Part shown: positions 18,275 through 26,782 of the stretch, in pieces | Numbering within the stretch: position 1 is the stretch's first letter | How the letters are laid out: each line of letters begins with the position of its first letter | Origin: JBBQFC01 sp038321615 | GTDB taxonomy: Bacteria; Bacteroidota; Bacteroidia; Flavobacteriales_D; Cryomorphaceae | Direction: 5' to 3' | Assembly (NCBI GenBank): GCA_038321615.1 | Contig: JBBQFC010000022.1 | Span: 1-47,863 of the forward strand | Length of the DNA stretch: 47,863 nucleotides | Notes under the pieces: generated by a model | What the model was told of the DNA's origin: nothing | Database searches by the model: none | Seen by the model: the letters and a program-made list of their open reading frames with translations, nothing else | Position numbers and translations under genes: made by a program

Positions 18275-18582
18275 ACCGTTTGGAATTAGAAGATCAAATT
18301 ATTGCCGCGCTCAAAACCATCTACGATCCTGAAATACCCGTGGATATCTACGAATTGGGATTGATTTACAATATTGACATCAATGACGATCACGACGTTT
18401 TGATCGATATGACCCTTACTTCGCCTTCTTGTCCGGTAGCCGAATCGCTTCCCGCCGAAGTAGAACAGAAAGTGAAAAGCTTGGAGCAGGTAAAATCGGC
18501 GGTGGTAAAAATCACCTTTGAGCCGCCTTGGGATAAGGAAATGATGAGCGAAGAAGCTCAACTCGAATTGGGCTTTTTATGA
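18271..18582 (+). CDS. sufT: SUF system DUF59 / MIP18-family protein (SufT-like)
   Basis: A 103-aa single-domain DUF59 protein. The DPEIPVDIYELGLIYNI and MTLTSPSCPVAESLP blocks are hallmarks, the second containing the conserved cysteine. Members next to suf genes act in Fe-S cluster maturation or delivery. It overlaps sufE by 4 bp and the DUF2480 gene by 4 bp, so it lies inside one tightly coupled operon. The symbol sufT is assigned by family and position; a paaD-like role is excluded by context. Confidence 0.92.
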   Translation: MNRLELEDQIIAALKTIYDPEIPVDIYELGLIYNIDINDDHDVLIDMTLTSPSCPVAESLPAEVEQKVKSLEQVKSAVVKITFEPPWDKEMMSEEAQLELGFL

Positions 18583-19091
18583 GCGGCGAATCAATTGTAA
18601 ATAAAGTCGCTCAAAGTGGGCTTTACACGTTGGAAGTCGATCAATTTCTTCCGGCTGTTGATATCATTTCATTCGATCTTAAACCATATTTATGGGAAGG
18701 TTTGGCCTTGAAAGAGCGCGATTTCCGCGAAGCCCTGGCAAGCATCGACTGGTCCGATTACGCCCATAAATCTGTGGCAGTTTATTGCAGCGCCGATGCC
18801 CTAATTCCACATTGGGCATATATGTTGGTCGCGGTATCGCTCGCTCAGGTTACTGATCAAATTCATTTCAACACGCCCGGAGCGGCTCATGAAGCTTTGA
18901 TAGACCAAAATTTACTCGCTTTTAACTGGGATGAACTAATCGACCGAAGAGTGGTAGTGAAAGGCTGCGGTAAGGGCAATCCTGGCTATTCCGTTTACGG
19001 CAAAATAGCTAAACATCTCGCATTAAGAGCAAAGAGCATTATGTTTGGCGAGCCGTGCAGTACGGTACCGGTATATAAGCGAGCGCTATAG
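18579..19091 (+). CDS. DUF2480 family protein, last gene of the suf operon
   Basis: A 170-aa soluble protein matching the Bacteroidetes-specific DUF2480 family, with ISFDLKPYLWEGLALKERDFR near the N-terminus and a YCSADALIPHWAYMLV block. One conserved cysteine lies there and others near the C-terminus (VVVKGCGKGNPGYSVYG, FGEPCSTVPVYK). Its start overlaps the sufT stop (ATGA), so it is translated with the suf genes. The molecular role is not known to me; the constant association with suf in this phylum and the cysteines suggest a part in Fe-S biogenesis, which is inference. Confidence 0.85.
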   Translation: MSGESIVNKVAQSGLYTLEVDQFLPAVDIISFDLKPYLWEGLALKERDFREALASIDWSDYAHKSVAVYCSADALIPHWAYMLVAVSLAQVTDQIHFNTPGAAHEALIDQNLLAFNWDELIDRRVVVKGCGKGNPGYSVYGKIAKHLALRAKSIMFGEPCSTVPVYKRAL

Positions 19092-19116
19092 CAGGTTTGC
19101 AGTTGATAATCAGAGC

Positions 19117-19368
19117 CCAGCGCTAAACGCTATTATCAATAAGCCCGCTCGTTCTTCCCTTCGTAATAATTCAAGAATGCTTTGTTGACTACCCTTCGAC
19201 CGCCGGGCGTTGGATAATCGCCGGTGAAGTACCAGTCGCCGGTGTGGTTTGGAATGGCTTTGTGCAGACCATCGACCGATTGAAAGATAATTTCGACGTC
19301 ACACTCCGTTTCTTCCGGTTTGAGTAGTTCCGCAATCTTCGTTGAAATCTCCACGTCGGTAAAAGCAG
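19117..19368 (-). repeat. 252-bp direct repeat, copy 1 (purF-like gene 3' end)
   Basis: Matches 20264-20515 at 248 of 252 positions (four substitutions, no gaps, by manual alignment). It contains the last 77 codons of the purF-like gene plus 19 bp beyond its stop. The homology stops sharply at 19368, where an unrelated 29-codon plus-strand frame begins. Confidence 0.95.
19136..19368 (-). pseudogene. Detached 3' fragment of the purF-like amidophosphoribosyltransferase gene
   Basis: The fragment encodes the final part of the purF-like protein (AFTDVEISTKIAELLKPEE ... NYYEGKNERAY) with one residue changed (A to T) relative to the intact gene at 20283-22184. It lacks the catalytic glutaminase and phosphoribosyltransferase domains, so it cannot be functional as an enzyme. 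A chance in-frame start upstream of the repeat edge (19393) would allow a short 85-residue peptide. It is best read as a leftover of a duplication. Confidence 0.9.
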
Positions 19369-19458
19369 ATGGTATCGCAAATACACAGTGCAACGCAAAA
19401 ATTTCATTTGGGACCCTTGGCCCTGGACGAGGCGCTTAAAGAAAGTAACAAGAAATAG
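19369..19458 (+). pseudogene. Possible 3' remnant of an unknown gene
   Basis: Directly at the edge of repeat copy 1, a plus-strand frame reads MVSQIHSATQKFHLGPLAL followed by a DEALKESNKK tail and a stop at 19456-19458. Its composition looks like a real protein C-terminus rather than noise, but at 29 codons this is weak. If genuine, the junction joins the tails of two convergent genes. Confidence 0.25.
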
Positions 19459-19472
19459 TTAAATTTGGGATT

Positions 19473-19709
19473 ATGAAAGCAGGGACATACAATATTGACT
19501 TGGGATTTGATCAGATTTTGGATTTGGTTAGACAATTGCCTAAAAAGGAAAAAATCCGACTTTCAAAAGAACTTGAACGAGAAATTGTCGACTCCAAACT
19601 GACGGATTTGCTGAAGGCGTTTAAAACCGATGACCTTGATCAAGACACTATTAATAAAGAAGTGGAAATTGTAAGGACTGAAATATATGCCAAGTCAAAG
19701 GCGAAGTAA
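19473..19709 (+). CDS. Type II antitoxin, VapB-like (partner of PIN toxin)
   Basis: A 78-aa charged protein: IDLGFDQILDLVRQLPKKEK, then a KELEREIVDSKLTDLLKAFK helix and a basic C-terminus. The pattern matches the small antitoxins that precede PIN-domain toxins in Bacteroidetes and Cyanobacteria (VapB15-like). Its last 23 bp overlap the toxin gene, the usual translational coupling for such pairs. A TAAATTTG box (19460-19467) lies immediately before the ATG and matches the Bacteroidetes -7 consensus; if used, the transcript would be nearly leaderless. The antitoxin should bind and block the PIN nuclease and probably autoregulate; there is no recognisable HTH. Confidence 0.8.
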   Translation: MKAGTYNIDLGFDQILDLVRQLPKKEKIRLSKELEREIVDSKLTDLLKAFKTDDLDQDTINKEVEIVRTEIYAKSKAK

Positions 19710-20106
19710 GGTAATTGTAGACACTAATCTTTGGATTAGCTTCCTAATAGGAAAGGAGTTACAGAAACTTAAGGATCTGATACCAGCCGAGAGGGTAAGA
19801 CTTGTTACAACGAGCCAATTAATCAACGAAATCAAACTCGTTACATCCAGACCAAAACTTCAAAAGTACTTTGATCCAAAAAAAGTAGCATATCTCATTT
19901 CCTTTTTAGATATCGTCTCAGAAAAAGTGCCAATCGAAAGAATAGAACCAATTTGCCGTGATCCTAAGGATGATTTCTTATTGGCGCTATGCAAAGTAAG
20001 TAAAGCTGACTATTTGGTTACTGGCGATAAGGACTTATTGGATATAAGGAAATATGCGAGAACAGAAATATTAACTGTGAAGGAGTTCAAACAAAAGATT
20101 GAGTAA
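19687..20106 (+). CDS. PIN-domain toxin (putative RNase of a toxin-antitoxin pair)
   Basis: A 139-aa PIN protein of the TIGR00305-type family. The acidic metal-binding residues are visible: D12 in KVIVDTNLWISFL, E48 in TTSQLINEIK, D96 in ICRDPKDDFLLAL, and D114/D116 in YLVTGDKDLLDI. Such proteins are Mg-dependent ribonucleases held inactive by the cognate antitoxin, encoded here just upstream with a 23-bp overlap. All catalytic positions look intact, so the toxin is probably functional. The pair sits between the two copies of the 252-bp repeat. Confidence 0.92.
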   Translation: MPSQRRSKVIVDTNLWISFLIGKELQKLKDLIPAERVRLVTTSQLINEIKLVTSRPKLQKYFDPKKVAYLISFLDIVSEKVPIERIEPICRDPKDDFLLALCKVSKADYLVTGDKDLLDIRKYARTEILTVKEFKQKIE

Positions 20107-20263
20107 ACCGATCACTTCCGAACAAGCCGAATTTAATATCGAACCGAGATTCAACTTTTCACAAGAATTGGTAGTCCGTGGATGTAAATTCTGATTTCGT
20201 TCAATATCGACCAAAAAGCGAGCGCCAGAAAGAAAATGAGAGCAAATAGGGAGAGTGAGAGCG

Positions 20264-20515
20264 CCAGCGCTAAACGCTATTATCAATAAGCCCGCTCGTT
20301 CTTCCCTTCGTAATAATTCAAGAATGCTTTGTTGACTACTCTCCGACCGCCGGGCGTTGGATAATCGCCGGTGAAGTACCAGTCGCCGGTGTGGTTTGGA
20401 ATGGCTTTGTGCAGACCATCGACCGATTGAAAAATAATTTCGACGTCACACTCCGTTTCTTCCGGTTTGAGTAGTTCCGCAATCTTCGCTGAAATCTCCA
20501 CGTCGGTAAAAGCAG
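20264..20515 (-). repeat. 252-bp direct repeat, copy 2 (inside the intact purF-like gene)
   Basis: The native copy: the 3' end of the purF-like gene plus 19 bp downstream. The repeat contains a small hairpin just past the stop (AGCG-N5-CGCT at about 20266-20278) that could be part of a weak terminator. Confidence 0.95.
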
Positions 20516-22184
20516 CGTAAATCTCCTTGACATGGTTCACGGCGTGGCCGTTCTTGGCCTTCACATCGGCCAAACATTTCTTGTAAACATCGTCAATCAC
20601 CCGGCTTTTCCCACGATCTTTGAGCAAGGCAATAGCTGCTTGGAAAGCCACAAAATCTCCTAACTTGGCCATATCAATCCCGTAGCAATCGGGGTAACGG
20701 ATTTGGGGAGCACTCGAAACGATGACAATTTTCTTTGGCTTCAACCGGCCCAACATTCGAATAATGCTGCGCTTGAGTGTTGTACCCCGCACGATACTGT
20801 CGTCGATGGCAATCAAGGTATCTACGCCGCGTTCTACCACTCCATAGGTTACATCGTAAACGTGAGCCACCATATCGTCGCGGGCATCGTCTTGGGTAAT
20901 GAAGGTGCGCAACTTGGCGTCTTTCACGGCTATCTTCTCCATACGCGGTCGCATTTGCAGAATACCGCGGAGGCGTTCCGAACTGATTTCCGATCCCGCT
21001 GCCAAAATTAATCGCTCTTTTTCGGCGTTCAGCTCGTCTTCCAAGCCCTTCATCATTCCGAAAAAGGCCACCTCGGCTGTATTGGGAATAAAGCTAAAAA
21101 CAGAGTGCTTTAGATCGCCCTTCAGGCTTTTCATAATGGTAGGAACTAAACTCTTGCCCAAGTTCATACGCTCCTGATAAATATCTCTATCTGTACCACG
21201 GCTGAAATAAATCCGCTCGAAGCTGCAGGATTTTCGCTCGCCCGGAGCCACAATTTCTTCTTGTCTCACCGAGCCATCGTACTTGATAATTAGCGCATGA
21301 CCGGGATTGATTTCTTTAATATCTTCGATCGGAATATTAAAAGTGGTTTGAATAACTGGCCGCTCTGAGGCCACCACCACCACTTCTTCATTCTCAAAGA
21401 AGAACGCCGGACGAATACCATTTGGATCGCGAAGCACGAAGGCATCTCCATGCCCCAATAGTCCCGCCATGGCGTATCCACCATCCCAATCTTCTGCGGA
21501 ATTCCGCAAAATTTCTGCAATATTGATCTTCTCTACAATCTTATTGGTGATGTCCTTTTTGGAATAACCAAGGGTTTTAAAATACGCCACTAACCGATCA
21601 TTTTCTTCATCGAGAAAATGACCGATCTTTTCCATTACAGTTACTGTATCGCTTTTCTCCTTGGGGTTTTGGCCAATGTTCACCAAGAGGTCAAATAGCT
21701 CATCGACGTTGGTAAGATTGAAGTTTCCGGCAACTACCAGATTCCGGGTTTTCCAGTTATTTTGGCGCAAAAACGGGTGGCAGCTTTCTATGCTGTTTCT
21801 ACCAAATGTGCCGTATCGTACATGGCCTAGAAATAGCTCTCCGGTAAAGCCTTCGTTTTGCTTGAGCCATTCCACGTCGTGAAGTTTTTCCGGGTCTTTT
21901 TCAGCTAATTCCAAAAACCGGCCATTGATATGGTCAAACACATCCTGTATGGGCCTTCGGGAATTGGAACGATACCGGCTTATGTAGCGATGACCCGGCT
22001 CCATATTCAGCTTTATGTTGGCTACTCCGGCACCGTCTTGACCGCGGTTGTGCTGCTTCTCCATAAGGAGGTAAAGCTTATTGATGGCATAAAACGCAGT
22101 ACCGTATTTTTCCTTGTAGTATGCTAGTGGTTTTTTTAATCGGATTAAGGCTATTCCGCACTCATGCTTTAGGGCATCGCTCAT
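20283..22184 (-). CDS. purF: Amidophosphoribosyltransferase, long Bacteroidetes form
   Basis: A 633-aa protein with an N-terminal Ntn-type glutamine amidotransferase domain (nucleophile C9 in MSDALKHECGIALIRL, presumably exposed by removal of an 8-residue propeptide; RGQDGAGVAN, GHVRYGTFG) and a phosphoribosyltransferase domain with the PRPP loop TLIAIDDSIVRGTTLKRSI. It would make phosphoribosylamine, the first step of purine synthesis. It is longer than a standard PurF (about 500 aa), with inserts and a C-terminal extension (DVEIIFQSVDGLHKAIPNHT). The first possible start (22211) adds nine residues before the family-standard MSDALKHECG; I chose 22184. This long form is common in Bacteroidetes and can coexist with a canonical purF; which one carries the pathway is unknown here. 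Confidence 0.9.
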   Translation of the reverse strand: MSDALKHECGIALIRLKKPLAYYKEKYGTAFYAINKLYLLMEKQHNRGQDGAGVANIKLNMEPGHRYISRYRSNSRRPIQDVFDHINGRFLELAEKDPEKLHDVEWLKQNEGFTGELFLGHVRYGTFGRNSIESCHPFLRQNNWKTRNLVVAGNFNLTNVDELFDLLVNIGQNPKEKSDTVTVMEKIGHFLDEENDRLVAYFKTLGYSKKDITNKIVEKINIAEILRNSAEDWDGGYAMAGLLGHGDAFVLRDPNGIRPAFFFENEEVVVVASERPVIQTTFNIPIEDIKEINPGHALIIKYDGSVRQEEIVAPGERKSCSFERIYFSRGTDRDIYQERMNLGKSLVPTIMKSLKGDLKHSVFSFIPNTAEVAFFGMMKGLEDELNAEKERLILAAGSEISSERLRGILQMRPRMEKIAVKDAKLRTFITQDDARDDMVAHVYDVTYGVVERGVDTLIAIDDSIVRGTTLKRSIIRMLGRLKPKKIVIVSSAPQIRYPDCYGIDMAKLGDFVAFQAAIALLKDRGKSRVIDDVYKKCLADVKAKNGHAVNHVKEIYAAFTDVEISAKIAELLKPEETECDVEIIFQSVDGLHKAIPNHTGDWYFTGDYPTPGGRRVVNKAFLNYYEGKNERAY

Positions 22185-22356
22185 AGAAGGGACAGGCTTT
22201 AAAAGAGGCACAAAGGTACGGGTAATTCGAGCTTCGCCAACAGGCCAATAGCAATACCATTATAGCCTAAATTTATAGCGGTTAACGACCAGAAACGGTT
22301 GCACACGTCCAACTTGAAGGGTCGAAGAACGTCAAGAAGTCATTACCTTTATAGCT

Positions 22357-25300
22357 ATGCACAGAGTCGCAGTTCTAATCTTTTGCTTCACGCTGCCATG
22401 GTTCGACTGTGCGTGGGCGGTAAACGATGGTGAGCCGGCTTTCACAGAAAACAAGGGACAATGGAATCAGGAAGTGCTTTATAAATCGGCACTTCAGGGC
22501 GGATATGCTTATTTGGAGCGTGATGGGTTTACCATCCAAATGCTCGAAAATAATTTTTACAAGCACCTTCACGACTGGGTTCAAGGTACAGATAGTTTGG
22601 GTATTTCGCCCACGCACACGGTGAAATTCAAGTTTAAGGGGGCTTCACTTCTGGCACTATCGCCAATTTTGGGCGAAGATATAGGGCGGTGTGAAAATTA
22701 CTTCATCGGTTCAGATAGCGCGCGTTGGAGTTCCAATGTGCGGACTTACGATCGTATTCAAATTCCTGAAATTTATCCTGGTATTGCTGCCAGCTATGGA
22801 TCAAATCGCGGTAATTTAAAATACGACTTTATCGTAAATCCGGGATCCGATCCAAACCAAATAGCCGTAGAAATTTCGGGAGCGAACTCCATCTTTATTC
22901 GAGAAGGACGGCTTCATATCCAAACTTCCGTCGGCGAGTTACAAGAATTCGAACCCTATTCTTATCAGGAATCGGATGGGCGAATTCAAGCTGTAGCTTG
23001 TCATTATGTGCTCAACGAAAATGTGATATCCTATTCATTTCCGGAAGGATACGATCTATCAAAAACACTCATAATCGATCCGGAACTGGAGTTTTCGACC
23101 TTTGTGGGGAGCGCCAGTAGCAATTTTGGTTTTACGGCCACTTACGATGCTGAAGGTCATTTGTATGGAGGCGCTATCGTTTTTGGCTCTTTCTATCCCA
23201 CTACGGCTGGGGCAGCGCAGATATTCTATGGTGGTGGAGCTATTGACTGCGGCATTACAAAATTCTCGCCCGATGGAGCTTCCCTCATATACAGCACCTA
23301 CATTGGAGGGAGCGGGAATGAATCGCCACATTCTATTGTGGTGAACAATGCAAATGAGCTTTACATTTTGGGTTCTACGGGATCGAGCAACTTTCCAATC
23401 ACAGCGGGCGCATATCAAAATTCCTATGGAGGCGGGACATTGGTAGCCGGAGCAGGATTTAGCTACGCCACCGGCAGCGATATTTTTGTCGTAAAACTTT
23501 CCGCAAATGGGCAAAATATCGCGAACAGCACCTACGTCGGTGGCTCTGGCAATGATGGGATTGATGCAGATAGCCCGCTGGAGCAAAATTACGGCGATCG
23601 GTTTCGTGGCGAAATAATAGTCGATGCCGCAGGCGCTGCCTACATAGCGTCCACTACCACATCACCCAATTTCCCTACGGTGAATGGATACGCAACAAAC
23701 TTCAGTGGAAATACTTCGGGCGTAGTATTTAAGCTTTCGGCCAACCTGCAAAATATGGTATGGTCAACTTTTACAGGTGGAAGCAACGTGGAAGCCGCAT
23801 TCGGGGTTCAATTGGCGAGCGACAATACGGTGTACTTTACGGGGGGAACTTTGAGCACAAACATGCCAACCACTGCCGGTGTAATACAAGGCAGTAAATT
23901 TCTTGGGGTTGATGGATTTATAGGGCGGCTATCCGCCACGGGCGCTTTGCTCGCTCTTACTTACAACGGCACAAATGGGTTCGATCAAAATTATTTTGTG
24001 CAAATCGACCCCGCCGGAAATGTTTACGTAATTGGCCAGACTACTGGAACCTACCCAGTAACAGCAGGCGTTTACAGCAATCCACAGGCGAAGCAGTACA
24101 TCCATAAAATGTCGGCCGACCTTACCACTACTATTTGGTCTACCGTTATTGGCGCTGGTACGAGTATCAATATTTCGCCTTCGGCCTTCCTCGTTAGCGA
24201 TTGCGGCCAAATTTACCTCTCGGGATGGGGAGGTAACCTCAATAACGCCGGAGGAACAACCAATGGCCTGCCCATCACTCCCGATGCTTACCAATCGACC
24301 ACTGATGGAAATGATTTTTACCTCGCCGTGCTCGATACCGACGCGCAATCGCTGGAATACGGCACTTTTTTCGGTGGCGCTTCTATAGGCGAACATGTGG
24401 ATGGTGGAACAAGCCGATTTGACAAGGACGGCACGGTATATCAAGCCGTTTGTGCAGGTTGCGGAGGAAGCAATGATTTCCCGACACAACCGGGTGTTTG
24501 GTCGCAAACCAACCCCAGCACCAATTGCAATCTTGGCGTGTTCAAATTTTCTCTCGGTTCGGTCGATGCTATTGCGCAAATACAGGCTCCGAATGTGGTA
24601 TGTCCGGGTACCGAGTTTACAGTGAACAATTTAAGCGTCGGAGCCGACCAATTTTCTTGGACTTTAGGCGATGGTACCACCAGCACGGCAACTACCATTA
24701 GCCATAGTTATGCCGAGCCGGGTACTTATAATATTACGCTTACCGCCGAAGACAGCGAAGGCTGCCTCTCGCCTGATGCTGTAACGATAACGATCGAAGT
24801 AAGCCAGCCACCGGCCATAAGCATAGCGCCTGTAAATGTAATATGCGCTGGCGACCTGCTCCAGCTCATCGCCAGTGGCGATACCCAAACCTGGCAATGG
24901 TTGCAACCAAACTTGGTCTCAAATGCCGGAGTGGCCAATCCCTTTTTTACAGGCCAAGGCAGCGCGACGCTGCAAGTAGTTGGTGCGAATGCCTGCGGAG
25001 TAGATACGGCGTCAATCGACGTAATAGTTGGGAGCACCGATATTGATATCACAGAAGACACGGATATTTGTCCGGGTGAGTCGATCGACCTTTTGGCCAG
25101 TGGGGGAAACTCCTACGAGTGGTCCCCAGCGGGCTCGCTTCAAGGTGCTAATACGTCGAACCCCACTGCCACGCCTGAGATAACCACTACTTACAGCGTA
25201 GAAATTACAACAGCCGATGGGTGCAACACCACCGAATCGGTAATCGTTACGGTGCTGCCACCAGCACCCACTTTAACAGGAATCGATCGGTACATATCCT

Positions 25301-26217
25301 GCAGCGGTGCAGCGGTGGTTCTTGCCATTTCGGGCGCCGACAGCTATTCCTGGTCGCCAGCTGCTGGTCTGAGCAACCCTTCGGTTGCTAACCCCTTCGC
25401 AAACCCCGGAGTAACGATCGCTTACACCGTTATTGGAACGAACGAATGTGGTAGCGATGAGATGACGATAGATGTAATATTGAGCGAAATTAGCTTGAGC
25501 CTTACTGCCGACTCCGTAGTGTGCTATAAACAACCATTTGCGGTAAGCGGAAGCGGAGCCCAAGATTACCGCTGGCAACCGGCGCATTTGTTTACAAATT
25601 CAAGATCAGCAACTACAGAGGCCCTTATCGATCAGAATACAACCATTACCCTTACCGGAACAAACAGCGACGGCTGCCCAGATACGGAGCAATTTACCGT
25701 GGTGATGTATCCCCGCGAAACTGTATGGGCGGGTAGAGATCGGGTTATTTCGTTTGGTGAGGAGGTCACTATGGAGTCCTTTAGCCCCTACCCGATCTCC
25801 TGGCAAGAATCGCCTTGGTTGAGCTGCTTAATATGCAATAATCCTATTGCCAATCCGCCGGAAACCACTGAATTCTATGCAGAAATAGTCAGTAGCTATA
25901 ATTGCACCGAAGTAGATACGTCGACGGTATTTGTGCGGGGTAACCTCTATGTGCCTAACGCTTTCAGCCCCGACGGCGATGGGCTGAATGACCTTTTCAA
26001 GGCGAAGGGTATTGATATCACGGAATTTAAAATGGAGATTTTCGACCGATGGGGAGACCTCATCTTTGTGAGCAACGATATTTCCGTCGGTTGGAATGGC
26101 GCGAGTAAAAATGACGATTACTTCAGCCCACCCGATGTGTACCCATACCGTATTGTGGCGAAGGAACGCTATGGAGAGCTCTTTGAACTCAAGGGCTTTA
26201 TAATGCTTCTGCGCTAA
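22357..26217 (+). CDS. Large secreted SBBP-repeat / PKD protein with T9SS type B sorting domain
   Basis: A 1286-aa protein. A signal peptide precedes a DUF7948-type N-terminal domain at about 25-235 (AFTENKGQWNQEVLYKS, then ENYFIGSDSARW). Next come SBBP beta-propeller repeats at about 240-700 (FSTFVGSAS, YSTYIGGSGNE, NSTYVGGSGND), a PKD domain at about 735-815 (FSWTLGDGTTSTATT, YAEPGTYNITLTAED), four or so Ig-like repeats of about 80 aa with recurring cysteines and YSWSPAAGLSNP motifs, and a type B sorting domain from about 1196 (LYVPNAFSPDGDGLNDLFKA, FDRWGDLIF). It should be exported by the T9SS and stay on the surface; adhesion or matrix function is inference. It converges with the dioxygenase gene, overlapping by 4 bp at the 3' ends. 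Confidence 0.93.
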   Translation: MHRVAVLIFCFTLPWFDCAWAVNDGEPAFTENKGQWNQEVLYKSALQGGYAYLERDGFTIQMLENNFYKHLHDWVQGTDSLGISPTHTVKFKFKGASLLALSPILGEDIGRCENYFIGSDSARWSSNVRTYDRIQIPEIYPGIAASYGSNRGNLKYDFIVNPGSDPNQIAVEISGANSIFIREGRLHIQTSVGELQEFEPYSYQESDGRIQAVACHYVLNENVISYSFPEGYDLSKTLIIDPELEFSTFVGSASSNFGFTATYDAEGHLYGGAIVFGSFYPTTAGAAQIFYGGGAIDCGITKFSPDGASLIYSTYIGGSGNESPHSIVVNNANELYILGSTGSSNFPITAGAYQNSYGGGTLVAGAGFSYATGSDIFVVKLSANGQNIANSTYVGGSGNDGIDADSPLEQNYGDRFRGEIIVDAAGAAYIASTTTSPNFPTVNGYATNFSGNTSGVVFKLSANLQNMVWSTFTGGSNVEAAFGVQLASDNTVYFTGGTLSTNMPTTAGVIQGSKFLGVDGFIGRLSATGALLALTYNGTNGFDQNYFVQIDPAGNVYVIGQTTGTYPVTAGVYSNPQAKQYIHKMSADLTTTIWSTVIGAGTSINISPSAFLVSDCGQIYLSGWGGNLNNAGGTTNGLPITPDAYQSTTDGNDFYLAVLDTDAQSLEYGTFFGGASIGEHVDGGTSRFDKDGTVYQAVCAGCGGSNDFPTQPGVWSQTNPSTNCNLGVFKFSLGSVDAIAQIQAPNVVCPGTEFTVNNLSVGADQFSWTLGDGTTSTATTISHSYAEPGTYNITLTAEDSEGCLSPDAVTITIEVSQPPAISIAPVNVICAGDLLQLIASGDTQTWQWLQPNLVSNAGVANPFFTGQGSATLQVVGANACGVDTASIDVIVGSTDIDITEDTDICPGESIDLLASGGNSYEWSPAGSLQGANTSNPTATPEITTTYSVEITTADGCNTTESVIVTVLPPAPTLTGIDRYISCSGAAVVLAISGADSYSWSPAAGLSNPSVANPFANPGVTIAYTVIGTNECGSDEMTIDVILSEISLSLTADSVVCYKQPFAVSGSGAQDYRWQPAHLFTNSRSATTEALIDQNTTITLTGTNSDGCPDTEQFTVVMYPRETVWAGRDRVISFGEEVTMESFSPYPISWQESPWLSCLICNNPIANPPETTEFYAEIVSSYNCTEVDTSTVFVRGNLYVPNAFSPDGDGLNDLFKAKGIDITEFKMEIFDRWGDLIFVSNDISVGWNGASKNDDYFSPPDVYPYRIVAKERYGELFELKGFIMLLR

Positions 26218-26744
26218 ATAAACCGCGGGTCGGCTTCCATTATAGTGCCGCATTTGTCGCAAGTTCGCAAATCGATATCGCCATAAAACTTCCGGAAATG
26301 GGGCAGAAAGTCGTGCTCAATGTCATTCAGCGGAAAGCGTGCTTCGTATAGCTTGTTGTTACAATTATCGCAAAACCAGAGCAAGCCATCGTTCATCCCC
26401 TTTCCTTTGCGGACGCGTTCAATAACAAGTCCAATTGAACCGGCGCTTCTCGACGGCGAATGGGGCGTGTTTGCCGGAAGGAGAAACATTTCACCGGCGC
26501 GTATAGGGATGGTTACCGCCTGTCCGTCTTCTTGAATTTTTACTTCAATATCGCCCTCCAGCTGGTAGAAAAGCTCTTCGGTCTCATTGTAGTGGTAGTC
26601 CTTCCGGGCATTGGGGCCGGCTACCACCATCACAATGTAATCTTCCCCTTCGGGATATAAGTTTCGATTACCTACGGGTGGTTTGAGCGTATGGCGATTT
26701 TCGTCGATCCATTTTTGAATATTGAATGCTTTTCGTGTTGGCAT
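26214..26744 (-). CDS. nbaC: 3-hydroxyanthranilate 3,4-dioxygenase
   Basis: A 176-aa cupin dioxygenase that opens 3-hydroxyanthranilate on the way to quinolinate. Numbering fits the bacterial enzyme: Fe ligands H51, E57 and H95 (DYHYNETEELFY; ANTPHSPSR), substrate-binding R47 and R99, and a glutamate in VIERVRKG. The C-terminus has the rubredoxin-like second metal site of the bacterial form, with CDNCNN and CDKCGT cysteine pairs. All key residues are intact. No other kynurenine-pathway gene is in the window, so it may serve tryptophan degradation or NAD synthesis with genes elsewhere. Confidence 0.95.
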   Translation of the reverse strand: MPTRKAFNIQKWIDENRHTLKPPVGNRNLYPEGEDYIVMVVAGPNARKDYHYNETEELFYQLEGDIEVKIQEDGQAVTIPIRAGEMFLLPANTPHSPSRSAGSIGLVIERVRKGKGMNDGLLWFCDNCNNKLYEARFPLNDIEHDFLPHFRKFYGDIDLRTCDKCGTIMEADPRFI

Positions 26745-26782
26745 AATCCTAGTTTACCGATGAAATTAAGCATTTGCTTGGA

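Noticed and set aside
19111..19135. Rho-independent terminator after the suf operon
   Set aside because: The AGCG-N5-CGCT stem is only 4 bp and has no T-run; it is also part of the purF-tail repeat, so it cannot be assigned to suf.
24149..25587. Several antisense frames over the 1286-aa T9SS gene
   Set aside because: Shadows of a repeat-rich coding sequence; the sense frame has clear SBBP, PKD and sorting domains.
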